DNA of 37,577 bases from Prochlorococcus sp. AG-402-B05 (lineage in GTDB: Bacteria; Cyanobacteriota; Cyanobacteriia; PCC-6307; Cyanobiaceae): the NCBI GenBank assembly GCA_003279635.1, contig QCHK01000015.1:1-37577 (forward strand), given 5' to 3'. The notes under the pieces were generated by a model. That model was not told the DNA's origin. It searched no databases and was given only the letters and a program-made list of their open reading frames with translations. Both the position numbers and the translations under genes were made by a program. The first letter of the stretch is position 1, and each line of letters begins with the position of its first letter. Below are positions 7,362 to 15,420 of this stretch, one piece after another.

Positions 7362-8654
7362 ATGAATGAAATCAAATGTCCTGAATGTGGTAGTACGATT
7401 AGCATTGATGAAGATAATTACTCAAAGCTTATTAAGCACGTAAGAGATCAGGAGTTTGAAGATGAAATGAATAAAAGACTTGAAATTCTTGAACGTGATA
7501 AACAGAAATCAGTTAATCTTGCTATTCAAAATCTACGATTACAAATGCAAGAGGCAGCATTTGTAAATGAAAAGAAAATGCAAGGCCTTCAGTCTCAATT
7601 GATTTCAGCCCAAACTGAAAAAACTATGACTGTTAACAAGATTAAGCATACCTTCGAAAAAGAGAGAGACTCACTTGAGTATTTATTGGAGAAAACCAGA
7701 GAAAAAAATGAATTTGACAAAAAACTTGCAGTATCTGAAGCAATCACTGAATTAAAAGAAGGCTATGAAAAACTCAAAAATAACTTAGATAAAATTGAGC
7801 TTCAAAAGGAATTATCTGAGAAATCAATAAAAATGAGATATGAGATTCAGTTAAAAGATCGAGATGATTTAATTGAGAGACTTCGTGATATGAAAACAAA
7901 ATTGTCCACCAAAATGGTTGGCGAGTCACTTGAACAACATTGTGAAAATGAATTTAATCGACTAAGAGCTACAGCTTTTCCTAATGCCTTTTTTGACAAA
8001 GATAATGATACTAGTTTTGGTAGTAAAGGTGATTTTATTTTCCGTGACTGTGATAGTGAAGGGAACGAAATAGTATCTATTATGTTTGAGATGAAAAATG
8101 AATGTGATAGCACTTCTAGCAAGAAGAAGAATGAGGATTTTCTCAAAGAGTTAAACAAAGATCGTATAGAAAAAGGTTGCGAATATGCTGTTTTAGTTTC
8201 TTTATTAGAATCTGATAATGACTTATTTAATGCTGGCATAGTTGACTTTTCATATCGGTATCCAAAAATGTATGTTGTTCGTCCGCAATGCTTTTTACCA
8301 ATAATTTCTTTATTAAGGAATGCTTCACTTAAGGCGCTTGAGTACAAATCAGAACTAGCAGCTATTAAAGAGCAGAATATTGATATCACAAATTTTGAAA
8401 ATAGCCTTGAACTATTTAAGGATTCTTTTGGTAAAAATTATGCCCTAGCTTCAAAACGTTTTGAAACAGCAATTATGGAGATTGATAAATCTATTAATCA
8501 TTTGCAAAAAACCAAAGATGCGTTACTTGGTGCTGATAGAAACCTTAGATTAGCTAATGATAAAGCTCAAGAGGTTTCGGTTAAAAGATTGACCAGAAAC
8601 AATCCTACGATGAGAGAGAAATTTAACTCGATGAGAAAAAGTGACGCGGCATAA
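7362..8654 (+). CDS. DUF2130 coiled-coil protein, possible PD-(D/E)xK nuclease fold
   Basis: The 430-residue protein begins with a small Cys motif ([10 protein letters not shown]), continues as a long charged coiled coil at about residues 30-195, and then has the DUF2130 domain: [56 protein letters not shown] and [11 protein letters not shown]. The spacing Asp224...Glu243-x-Lys245 in GDFIF and FEMK resembles a PD-(D/E)xK active site; that is inference, not known to me as proven. The ATG at 7362 is preferred to a GTG at 7341 because the Cys motif then follows directly. The GIY-YIG gene starts 40 bp downstream on the same strand, so the two are probably co-transcribed. Confidence 0.88.
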   Translation: MNEIKCPECGSTISIDEDNYSKLIKHVRDQEFEDEMNKRLEILERDKQKSVNLAIQNLRLQMQEAAFVNEKKMQGLQSQLISAQTEKTMTVNKIKHTFEKERDSLEYLLEKTREKNEFDKKLAVSEAITELKEGYEKLKNNLDKIELQKELSEKSIKMRYEIQLKDRDDLIERLRDMKTKLSTKMVGESLEQHCENEFNRLRATAFPNAFFDKDNDTSFGSKGDFIFRDCDSEGNEIVSIMFEMKNECDSTSSKKKNEDFLKELNKDRIEKGCEYAVLVSLLESDNDLFNAGIVDFSYRYPKMYVVRPQCFLPIISLLRNASLKALEYKSELAAIKEQNIDITNFENSLELFKDSFGKNYALASKRFETAIMEIDKSINHLQKTKDALLGADRNLRLANDKAQEVSVKRLTRNNPTMREKFNSMRKSDAA

Positions 8655-8694
8655 TTCCCTTATTAATCTTGAATAAGTAAGAGTTTAAATTTAT

Positions 8695-9237
8695 ATGAGG
8701 GGTTGGCTTTACTTAATTAGGAATAGAGACTTATATAAGATTGGCATAACAAAAAACTTTGAGAATAGGATGAGACAACTCAAGCCAGATAACGTTGTTG
8801 CTAAATTTTACTCTGCTGATTTTGTGAAATTAGAAAGAGAATTACATAATCGCTATAAAAAGTTCAGAATCCCTCAAACGGAGTATTTTAGATTAAAAAA
8901 TTCTCATATTAAAGAGATAAAACAAAGAATTTCAATACTTAATTATCCTTTAAGTTTAACTTTCGGAATTTGTATAAAGTCAATATTATTATTATTATTT
9001 TTTTTTATTCTTACATTAGTAGTTATATCTTTATATATTAATGACTTAAATATGGCTATATCTAAGTCTCTTTTTTTTATTGAGCGAATTTCATTTGGAG
9101 TCGCCTTTATTTCTTTATTCGTTTATTCAGGTAAAAATTTAAGTTTTTGGAATGAATTAAAATATAGAACGACAAGATTAAGTATTTTTATTTTGCTATC
9201 TTACATATTTCGTCTTGTTGCTTTGTTTTTTTATTAA
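8695..9237 (+). CDS. GIY-YIG (T5orf172/MUG113-like) domain fused to a membrane tail
   Basis: The first 70 residues match the T5orf172-type GIY-YIG family: GWLYLIRNRDLYKIGITKN at residues 3-21, an Arg in FENRMRQL, then ERELHNRYKKFR with the candidate metal-binding Glu, and TEYFRLK. The remaining 110 residues form about three hydrophobic segments (near 84-112, 128-142, 158-180). GIY-YIG domains cut DNA; the activity here is inferred. It lies 40 bp after the DUF2130 gene, the same direction, suggesting a two-gene unit at the inner membrane. The membrane fusion is unusual. Confidence 0.8.
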   Translation: MRGWLYLIRNRDLYKIGITKNFENRMRQLKPDNVVAKFYSADFVKLERELHNRYKKFRIPQTEYFRLKNSHIKEIKQRISILNYPLSLTFGICIKSILLLLFFFILTLVVISLYINDLNMAISKSLFFIERISFGVAFISLFVYSGKNLSFWNELKYRTTRLSIFILLSYIFRLVALFFY

Positions 9238-9289
9238 TATCATTATCAGTGATATATCTAGCTTAGGCAGCATTTTATACTCTTTAAAC

Positions 9290-9643
9290 TTACCACATGT
9301 CTTTACTTGACTCCTCTTCTTGTTGTTGCTTTAGAAGACCAAGTCTTCTATCAAATTCAATCTCTTCCTGACTTTTTTGTTCTACTTTAGGGTTTTTATT
9401 GCATTTTTCTTTCACTTCAAGAATCTTTTTACTTAAGTCTACTGAGAAATGATCTTTTATTTCTTCCCATGCTTCCCTCTCTTCAGCATTTCCTACTGTT
9501 CCTTTGATTTGATCGATAATTATTTCCTTAACAAATTCCCTTAGATCATTTTCAGTCATAGAGTTAACTCTACTAGATATATACATATCTTTAAGGATGT
9601 CTAACTCTTCGGTGCTAAGATCCTTATAGGTAAGTTCTTCCAT
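9290..9643 (-). CDS. Conserved-looking acidic hypothetical protein
   Basis: The 117-residue protein starts MEELTYKDLSTEELDILK and is highly charged and helical, with ENDLREFVKEIIIDQIKG and a Glu/Gln-rich end. It has no membrane segment or Cys motif. The style resembles small picocyanobacterial orphan proteins, an impression from memory. It heads a run of minus-strand small genes between 9290 and 10667. Confidence 0.6.
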   Translation of the reverse strand: MEELTYKDLSTEELDILKDMYISSRVNSMTENDLREFVKEIIIDQIKGTVGNAEEREAWEEIKDHFSVDLSKKILEVKEKCNKNPKVEQKSQEEIEFDRRLGLLKQQQEEESSKDMW

Positions 9644-9661
9644 TTTTTTTCTGATTAAAAT

Positions 9662-9808
9662 TTATTTATAGACCCATTTGGCTTCTAATACAGATGAATG
9701 GGGATTAAAACTCAGCACATTCATTTTTGCTTCCTCTTCATTATTGGCAATAACAGTCTCTTCATGGCGATTACCTTGATCATTAATCATAGAAACTTTA
9801 AATCTCAT
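9662..9808 (-). CDS. Small hypothetical protein, 48 aa
   Basis: This short ATG frame encodes MRFKVSMINDQGNRHEET, then IANNEEEAKMNVL and the end EAKWVYK. The beta-strand, acidic helix, beta-strand layout is a coherent small fold. It is followed 18 bp later by the gene at 9643 on the same strand, so co-transcription is likely. Function is unknown. Confidence 0.6.
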   Translation of the reverse strand: MRFKVSMINDQGNRHEETVIANNEEEAKMNVLSFNPHSSVLEAKWVYK

Positions 9809-9896
9809 TTTGAATTTAAATCTTATTCATTTTATTCCAATTATCTTTTAAAACAATTGATTGCTCATAAATGTTGAAAGCATAACCTTGCATGAG

Positions 9897-10148
9897 TTAT
9901 TTATTCTTACGGTTTACTAGAGAATTTATTACAGCTTCAACCAATATGGCTGTAAAGAATAAACTTAAAGATGGAATAAATACTGGATACCAGAGTTTTT
10001 GAAATATATTATAAAAATAAGAGTTGCCATTAACACTTAATACAAAACTAAAAGTTAGATATAAGGAACCTATTATTAAAATATAAAGATTATAAATTAA
10101 TATATTATCTAAGGCTTTTTTCCATTTGGTTTCGTTTTCTTTTTCCAT
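9897..10148 (-). CDS. Two-TM small membrane protein
   Basis: The 83-residue product starts MEKENETKWKKALDN, then has a hydrophobic segment at about residues 17-38 and a second at about 55-75, ending NRKNK. The charged ends suggest both termini face the cytoplasm. No family is recognised. Confidence 0.5.
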   Translation of the reverse strand: MEKENETKWKKALDNILIYNLYILIIGSLYLTFSFVLSVNGNSYFYNIFQKLWYPVFIPSLSLFFTAILVEAVINSLVNRKNK

Positions 10149-10206
10149 TTAATCTAAATTCCTATTAAATTTGATTTTTGTATAGTTAAAGACAACTTAG
10201 CTAAAC

Positions 10207-10335
10207 TCAAGAAGTACCCCTGAAGGCATAAAGGTCAATTCCAATTGATTTAAGGTAGAAAGCTCCGCCAATAGCAATTAAGTTGAGGCAAAAAACAAAA
10301 ACCCATACTTTCCACGATTGTTTTTCGGAATCCAT
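10207..10335 (-). CDS. Small single-pass membrane protein, 42 aa
   Basis: This ATG frame encodes MDSEKQSWKVWVFVFCLNLI followed by a short IGG-containing helix end and YLKSIGIDLYAFRGTS. One transmembrane helix at about residues 10-28 with a polar N-terminus is clear. It sits within a run of minus-strand small genes. Function is unknown. Confidence 0.6.
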   Translation of the reverse strand: MDSEKQSWKVWVFVFCLNLIAIGGAFYLKSIGIDLYAFRGTS

Positions 10336-10415
10336 CTCTTTTAAAAAAAATTATTTATACATCACATAATTAGATGTATAAATAAAATAGTAGCTTTAAG
10401 TGAATACGAATAGTA

Positions 10416-10667
10416 TCAACTCAATGCATCAAGATCTCTTCTGTAATGTTTAGAGGATATAAAATCAATGTCATTTGATTTCCAATCGGTATCTTCTAAC
10501 AAGTCCGAATACTTATTACTATTTGACGGAAGTTTTTTTTCTAATCTCCATCCAGCTTCGCTCAAGAAATCTACGTAGTCTTTGGAAAATACGTCCCCAT
10601 ACTTTTTTTTTGACTCAATGTTTGTTTTTATTTCAGGAGCCAACTCTTCTTTTGTTTGTAATGACAT
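10416..10667 (-). CDS. Hypothetical soluble protein, 83 aa
   Basis: The product begins MSLQTKEELAPEIKTNIESK, continues with DYVDFLSEAGWRLEKKLP and ends with HYRRDLDALS. It is charged, without membrane segments. The family is not recognised. A plus-strand frame overlapping it is Phe-rich and judged a shadow. Confidence 0.55.
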   Translation of the reverse strand: MSLQTKEELAPEIKTNIESKKKYGDVFSKDYVDFLSEAGWRLEKKLPSNSNKYSDLLEDTDWKSNDIDFISSKHYRRDLDALS

Positions 10668-10763
10668 CTGCGTAAAATCAATTTACTTTTGTTCTAATCA
10701 TTTTATTCTTAAGGTGTTAAGTGTTTCTTGTAGTGTTAACCCTCGCTGGATTGTTTTCAAAGA

Positions 10764-11807
10764 TTAACTATGTATTTTTACTAAAACTTCTTTAAGGTGA
10801 TCTCGAATCCTGTTTAATTGCTCTTGACTTCCAAGGAATATCAAAATCATACCTGGAGAGATAGATACCTTGTTTTTAGGATTACCTATTAATTGACCCG
10901 AGACTTTAGTTGCTAAAAGTAGTGCTTCACCTCGTTTTGAAATTTCAAAAACATATTCATGTTGACTTCTGAATGTCTCAATTGTATCAATATCCTCAGT
11001 AAGTTTAAATTCTTCTATTTCGCAATCAGAACCTGCAAGTAAATCTATAAAGTCTACAGCTATAGGTCTTAATGCAGAGGCTGCCATTGTTCTCCCTGCC
11101 GCAACATATGGACTGACTACCGCATCAGCTCCTGCAAGTTTTAATTTACTAGCAGCTTCCTCGTTCGCTGCCCTAGCGATCAATCTGCAACTATCATTTA
11201 AAGCTTTTGCACTAAGAACAACATATAAATTCGCTGCATCATTTGGAAGAGTAACCACTAAGCTACGACAATTGTTTACTCCTGCTATTAATAATGTTTC
11301 GTCCATTGTTGCATCTGCTAATAAAACATTGAATCCTTTTTCCTCAGCTTCGGTTTTTCTTCTAGGGTCGTTTTCTATTATTAATGTAGATATTTTTTCA
11401 GAATATAATTGGTCAGCAATTTCTTTACCTGTACGACCATACCCACATATAATTACATGATTTTTCATTCTTCGAATTAATCTCCTTAATCGGAGCTCCT
11501 CTAATTTTATGAAATATCCTAGTTCAGATAATTGTATAAATCTTTGAAGAGTTAATTGAACTACAAATAATCCCCCTCCGATGATTAAAAAAGTAATAAC
11601 CCGCCCAGCCGAACTCAAAACTTCAACTTCACCAAAGCCTATTGTTGTAATAGTTATCAGTACCATCCATAAACAGTCTCCCCAATCCCAACCTTCTGTA
11701 AATCGATAGCCTAAAGCACCGAATAAAAATAAGAATATGAGTAAAGATATTGGCCCTGCCCAAACTTTTAAATAGCCTCTAAATTTATTTGTTTTTATCA
11801 GATTCAA
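10764..11807 (-). CDS. Two-TM potassium channel with RCK (TrkA-N) domain
   Basis: The 347-residue protein has TM1 at about residues 18-35, a pore helix, the filter TTIGFGE at 54-60, TM2 at about 68-88, then a Rossmann RCK domain with GYGRTGKE at 122-129 and a C-terminal RCK/TrkA-C-like part. This is the MthK-type layout: ligand-gated K+ passage across the plasma membrane. The filter is TIGFG in place of the common TVGYG, a tolerated variant. Length is normal and the gene is intact. It stands alone, with small orphan genes on both sides. Confidence 0.92.
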   Translation of the reverse strand: MNLIKTNKFRGYLKVWAGPISLLIFLFLFGALGYRFTEGWDWGDCLWMVLITITTIGFGEVEVLSSAGRVITFLIIGGGLFVVQLTLQRFIQLSELGYFIKLEELRLRRLIRRMKNHVIICGYGRTGKEIADQLYSEKISTLIIENDPRRKTEAEEKGFNVLLADATMDETLLIAGVNNCRSLVVTLPNDAANLYVVLSAKALNDSCRLIARAANEEAASKLKLAGADAVVSPYVAAGRTMAASALRPIAVDFIDLLAGSDCEIEEFKLTEDIDTIETFRSQHEYVFEISKRGEALLLATKVSGQLIGNPKNKVSISPGMILIFLGSQEQLNRIRDHLKEVLVKIHS

Positions 11808-11967
11808 TTTAATTCTTTAGTCTTAATTTTTACAGTATAGTGAAAATTGAATTAAATATTATTTCGTTTTTATTTCTATAGGTATGAATCTAGCCTTTTA
11901 TATAATCATCAATTTTCAATCATTACTTATAGTATGATTGAATTAAATGTGTTAGTAATCATCTGAT

Positions 11968-12189
11968 ATGCAATCTCTTACAGCTGAAGATAAAAAAGAA
12001 TTATGTAAGGATGCATTCCAAGACATATCATCAATTCTTGCAGGTTTACGCGATCAGGGTTTATCTGATTTGGAAATTTTTGAGTTTGGCAAGTCACTCA
12101 TAGATCATTTTGACCCAATTAAAATGGAAATTTTAAAAAAAGAATCAGATTATCAAGATGCTTTGTTCAGAGAAGCTAATGATCTTTAG
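11968..12189 (+). CDS. Small helical protein, likely Cys-less relative of the C-x8-C family
   Basis: The 73-residue product begins MQSLTAEDKKELCKDAFQDI and continues ILAGLRDQGLSDLEIFEFGK. Its DAFQDI...L...S...I layout aligns with DAFVNI of the 14174 gene, although the paired cysteines are missing. It is soluble and helical by composition. The relationship is inferred from eye alignment. Confidence 0.55.
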   Translation: MQSLTAEDKKELCKDAFQDISSILAGLRDQGLSDLEIFEFGKSLIDHFDPIKMEILKKESDYQDALFREANDL

Positions 12190-12311
12190 ATGTGTTCTAA
12201 TTCTTTTTTTCTTTTAGTATTTTTACATACTTTGTTAGATCATATCTTTGCTTTGTTATTCAAGAAAATTTAATTTTATAATTTTTTCATGAGTCATTTT
12301 AGTTGTATAAA

Positions 12312-12512
12312 TTATTCCTCATCAATCTTTTGCTTGGGTTTTCTCTTTTGAATATAGTCAATTATTTCTTTGCTCTGTTCAACTGTTAATGATGATAGAG
12401 GTGATGAAGCAGGTATTTGTAAGAGCGTACATGTTGCAATTATTTCAGCAGAATCAACGCTTAGGGCTTCTGCAAGTTCCTTTACTCTCAATCTAGCTAC
12501 ATTAAAAGTCAT
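12312..12512 (-). CDS. Stand-alone IF-2 N-terminal-like domain (IF2_N)
   Basis: The 66-residue protein has VARLRVKELAEALSVDSAEI followed by IATCTLLQIPASS, closely resembling the IF2_N module (VRVYELAKELGVSSKEVI...L...G). It ends with a Lys-rich tail. IF2_N occurs at the front of translation initiation factor IF-2; a free copy may bind RNA or the ribosome, which is inference. The full infB is not in the window. Confidence 0.65.
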   Translation of the reverse strand: MTFNVARLRVKELAEALSVDSAEIIATCTLLQIPASSPLSSLTVEQSKEIIDYIQKRKPKQKIDEE

Positions 12513-12597
12513 TCTAATTAATGATCTTATAAAGATCTATGTGTTTATTTTTTTATTTTATTGCTATGTGTTGAGGTATTAGTTTCGAAATTTTCAA

Positions 12598-12795
12598 ATG
12601 AGTGACGATAGTGATTTGAAGTTGACCCTTCACAAAGTTGTCTCTTATGCAGTGCTTCGAATGGAATCTGCATCAGATGCCAATATAAGAAGATGTATCT
12701 TTCAAGAATATAAGGAATGGTTAGGAACTTCTATTGATGATTGGGTATTGGCATTGCCTAACGATTGGGGTAGGTCTGATGTGAATTTTCATTAG
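12598..12795 (+). CDS. Hypothetical protein, 65 aa
   Basis: The product starts MSDDSDLKLTLHKVVSYAVL and contains ANIRRCIFQEYKEWLG and VLALPNDWGRSD. It is soluble, mixed-charge and Trp-containing. No family is recognised. It is divergent from the IF2_N-like gene, about 85 bp away. Confidence 0.5.
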   Translation: MSDDSDLKLTLHKVVSYAVLRMESASDANIRRCIFQEYKEWLGTSIDDWVLALPNDWGRSDVNFH

Positions 12796-12843
12796 AATAT
12801 TTATCTTTAAGTTCATAACAAAAATTGTTTATATTTAGGAGGG

Positions 12844-13080
12844 TTAATTAAAGTTTTTTTGAGCACACTCGTAACCTGATTCTCTTATATCTTTATCTTC
12901 ATCAATAATTGCTTTTAGAGCACAATCGCAATAGTTTTTTATTGCATTTTCTGATATTGACTTAGTTGCGGGATTGCTTAAAGCACTTGAAACGCAGTCA
13001 TCCATTTGACTTTCAGGGTATGAATAGGCTGTTCCAGAGTAAGTAAGTAGTATAATAGATATAATTAAGATTGCCTTCAT
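12844..13080 (-). CDS. Small secreted four-cysteine protein
   Basis: The 78-residue protein has an N-terminal signal peptide (residues 1-20, MKAILIISIILLTYSGTAYS) with likely cleavage after TAYS. The mature part has cysteines at 29, 51, 53 and 72, enough for two disulfides, and is otherwise acidic. A periplasmic or exported role is inferred. I do not recognise the family. Confidence 0.65.
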   Translation of the reverse strand: MKAILIISIILLTYSGTAYSYPESQMDDCVSSALSNPATKSISENAIKNYCDCALKAIIDEDKDIRESGYECAQKNFN

Positions 13081-13239
13081 TTTATGTATAGTAAAAATTT
13101 AACTCTACATTTTATATTGATACTTGATTAAGTTACTTTTTAAATATTTATATTTTGTTGTTATTTTATTAATATTTAAATAAATAGGTCTTTGATATTC
13201 TAATGTGTTTAATCTAATTTATGTATTTGCTTTTCTTAA

Positions 13240-13455
13240 ATGTCATTAGATCACTTAAGAAGATTTTTAAAGGAAATGCAGAATGACGACATTTTAAAAG
13301 ATGAAGTTCTTTCTTCCTCAACCGCAGATGACGTTGCCCTGATTGCCTTACGGATGGGCTATGAATTCTCAGGAGATGAATTACTTCGATTTTCAGGTAA
13401 AAAAGTTGGAAGAGTGACAGTACAAAAGAATGATGTACCAGGAGAATATACTTAA
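13240..13455 (+). CDS. Nif11-like domain protein
   Basis: The 71-residue protein matches the Nif11 pattern: MSLDHLRRFLKEMQNDD, then a loop, ADDVALIALRMGYEFSGDEL at about residues 30-49. Nif11 domains occur in nitrogen-fixation-linked proteins and as leaders of ribosomal peptides such as prochlorosins. The C-terminal 20 residues have no cysteine, and no double-Gly cleavage site or modifying enzyme is seen, so a lanthipeptide precursor is unlikely. Function is unknown. Confidence 0.7.
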   Translation: MSLDHLRRFLKEMQNDDILKDEVLSSSTADDVALIALRMGYEFSGDELLRFSGKKVGRVTVQKNDVPGEYT

Positions 13456-13460
13456 AAAGT

Positions 13461-13607
13461 CTATTTTCTTCTTCTTAACTCATCAACTATTCTATCCCAC
13501 TTTTTACCAGCCATAAGATAAGAATTTTTCTTTCGTCTATAGATTAAATAAATAAACATACACATAGCTAATATAAATATAATAACTATTACAAAGTTTA
13601 AATTCAC
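13461..13607 (-). CDS. Small single-pass membrane protein, GTG start
   Basis: This 48-codon frame starts with GTG and encodes a helix (FVIVIIFILAMCMFIYLIY) followed by a strongly basic tail (RRKKNSYLMAGKKWDRIVD, then RRRK). The positive-inside tail and clean helix support a real N-anchored protein. It is convergent with the Nif11-like gene, whose stop lies 5 bp away. Function is unknown. Confidence 0.6.
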   Translation of the reverse strand: MNLNFVIVIIFILAMCMFIYLIYRRKKNSYLMAGKKWDRIVDELRRRK

Positions 13608-13780
13608 TTTACTTTAATATTCGTACATTTTTATTCTATAGATATCTATTTAATGTGTCAGTTATAAATCAAATACATATAACATAGCTAAGAATTAAGT
13701 GATCCTACTCAATTTAATAATGATATTTTCCCATTTCCTTTCTTTTTCAACTAAGATAGATTGATATTCTTACTAATTTT

Positions 13781-14119
13781 ATGGATATTACATTAATAGC
13801 TATAGCTATTTTTATCTTGGTTGCAATAGTATTTCTTGGACTATATTTGTTTAAAAGTATTAATAAAAAATCATTTACAGCAGAAGATGGCTCTGTTTTT
13901 GATAACGAATCTGATCTAAATGTTTATAAGAAGCTATATGAGAAGACAAAGCCTTTATTTAGTATTGATGCTGAGAAAGGTTCTGCACAGTCAATACTAG
14001 GCTTTGAGAAATCATTCATAACTAATCTATCATCAGAAGGTTTTCCAGATTTAAAAACACTTGTCAAATATCGTAAGCAATTCAAGTCATTATCAGATTT
14101 AATAAATAACTTAGTCTGA
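13781..14119 (+). CDS. Membrane-anchored hypothetical protein, 112 aa
   Basis: An N-terminal helix (MDITLIAIAIFILVAIVFLG) is followed by a soluble acidic/basic domain with SFTAEDGSVFDNESDLNVYK and a helical end. The layout is a single anchor with a cytoplasmic domain. No family is recognised. It is followed 54 bp later by a C-x8-C family gene. Confidence 0.6.
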   Translation: MDITLIAIAIFILVAIVFLGLYLFKSINKKSFTAEDGSVFDNESDLNVYKKLYEKTKPLFSIDAEKGSAQSILGFEKSFITNLSSEGFPDLKTLVKYRKQFKSLSDLINNLV

Positions 14120-14173
14120 TTTTGGTACTTTGACGTATCGGTATACTAATATTAATATAATTATTAAGTAAAA

Positions 14174-14356
14174 ATGAGTAAAGTAGGATATTCAGAAGAA
14201 CAACTATCTGAAATGAGGGAAGATGCCTTTGTAAATATTAAAGAAGCTTGTATGAGACTTCAAGAAAGAACAAGGTGTAGTAACGAAGTAGTCATAAAAA
14301 TGCTAAATGAAGTATCTCAATTTTATATTACTCAAGTCGAGAAAAATAATATATAG
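14174..14356 (+). CDS. Small C-x8-C family protein, member 2
   Basis: The 60-residue protein contains EACMRLQERTRCSNEVV, giving C-x2-L-Q-x2-T-x-C as in the genes at 3043 and 20335. The front (EDAFVNIKEAC) resembles the 11968 gene. It is soluble and helical. Function is unknown. Confidence 0.65.
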   Translation: MSKVGYSEEQLSEMREDAFVNIKEACMRLQERTRCSNEVVIKMLNEVSQFYITQVEKNNI

Positions 14357-14371
14357 AGGACTTCTCTTTGT

Positions 14372-15112
14372 TTAGTTTTTCTCGAATTTATATTCTTTTA
14401 ATGGTTCAGGACTTATTAAACTAGCACTACTATCTTTCAACAAGGTTTTATCTTCAACTGAACCATCAACTTTGATTAAATTATTTATTAAGCCTGTAAA
14501 AGTAATATCTCCCCCTGTTGTGCTTGCTAATATTGTTGTTGGATTAAATAACTTTAATAATTGAGGTAGTACTGTTTTACCTCTAATAAATTTACCTGCG
14601 AGTGGTAATGAAAAATCTATTACTGGTGTTATTAATAAATCTATATTTTTAGGTTTAATTTTTTTGTCAAGAAAACCATGTGGCTCGATGTAAATTGAAT
14701 CTTGCCCTGATTCAATAATGTATCCATTTTCAATATTTGGAACTGATGCACCTGATGTAGCTTGAATATTTATATTGTTCTTTTTAAAAGCTTCACCTGG
14801 TTTTAGTGTGTTTATTTCTGTAAAACCAATTTTACTGACAACATTACTAGCTGCTTGTGAAGCTATTACTGGAATACTTTTATTTATTTTCTCTAGTGTT
14901 GGCGGATGGGCATGATCAGGCTGGCCTTGAGTTAGTAATAAAAAATCAATGCTTCTGGGAATCTCAACTTCTTTAACGAGTTCCCCCTTTATTAGCCAAT
15001 CTCCTGGAGGGAATGTTAAATCACCATTTAACCAAGGGTCTATCAAAATTCTTGTTTTATCCAATTCAATAAGCCAACCATTCGCTCCGTAGTAAGTTGC
15101 TTTTATAGTCAT
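14372..15112 (-). CDS. Metallo-beta-lactamase-fold protein with altered metal motif
   Basis: The 246-residue protein has the MBL-fold start MTIKATYYGANGWLIEL, the strand/loop ILIDPWLNGD, and the core loop LLTQGQPDHAH at residues 59-69. In active hydrolases this loop is HxHxDH; here both first His are Gln (62 and 64) while Asp66-His67 remain. Distal signals include EPHGF. I recall similar Q-for-H forms in related plant and cyanobacterial proteins, so this may be a normal subfamily. A one-metal or non-hydrolytic role is inferred. Confidence 0.82.
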   Translation of the reverse strand: MTIKATYYGANGWLIELDKTRILIDPWLNGDLTFPPGDWLIKGELVKEVEIPRSIDFLLLTQGQPDHAHPPTLEKINKSIPVIASQAASNVVSKIGFTEINTLKPGEAFKKNNINIQATSGASVPNIENGYIIESGQDSIYIEPHGFLDKKIKPKNIDLLITPVIDFSLPLAGKFIRGKTVLPQLLKLFNPTTILASTTGGDITFTGLINNLIKVDGSVEDKTLLKDSSASLISPEPLKEYKFEKN

Positions 15113-15185
15113 TTTTTTTCTTTTAATATAACTGTAGATTTTTTATATGGTGGATTAGTCTATTGATTTCCTGTGTTTTACGATA

Positions 15186-15290
15186 TCAATATATCACTGA
15201 TATTATTAATAATATAATCAAAATCACAATTATTAGAAGTGCAAATTTCTTTATATATGTTTGAAATTCATACAACCAGTCATTTTCCAT
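15186..15290 (-). CDS. Putative 34-aa membrane peptide
   Basis: This short ATG frame encodes MENDWLYEFQTYIKKFA and then an almost pure Ile/Leu/Val helix ending SVIY. It is a plausible one-pass peptide with a polar N-terminus. There is no strong ribosome binding site. A GATATCAATATAT repeat flanks it at 15182 and 15291. Confidence 0.4.
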   Translation of the reverse strand: MENDWLYEFQTYIKKFALLIIVILIILLIISVIY

Positions 15291-15420
15291 GATATCAATA
15301 TATTTTTATCATTATATACATTTATTATTATATTAGATGATTTATGTAGTTAAATGTTGTTTATTTGAACTCTCGATTGTGAAAAGATTTCTCTAGTATT
15401 GAGTTTAATCTCTTAATATC

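Noticed and set aside
7847-8389. 180-codon minus-strand frame inside the DUF2130 gene
   Set aside because: It is fully antisense to a strongly conserved coding sequence, Ser/Leu-rich and without any recognisable motif.
10475-10767. Two plus-strand frames opposite the 10416-10667 gene
   Set aside because: They are Phe- and Ser-rich antisense translations without upstream signals.
13240-13455. Prochlorosin/lanthipeptide precursor reading of the Nif11-like gene
   Set aside because: No double-Gly site, no Cys-containing core peptide and no modifying enzyme is present.
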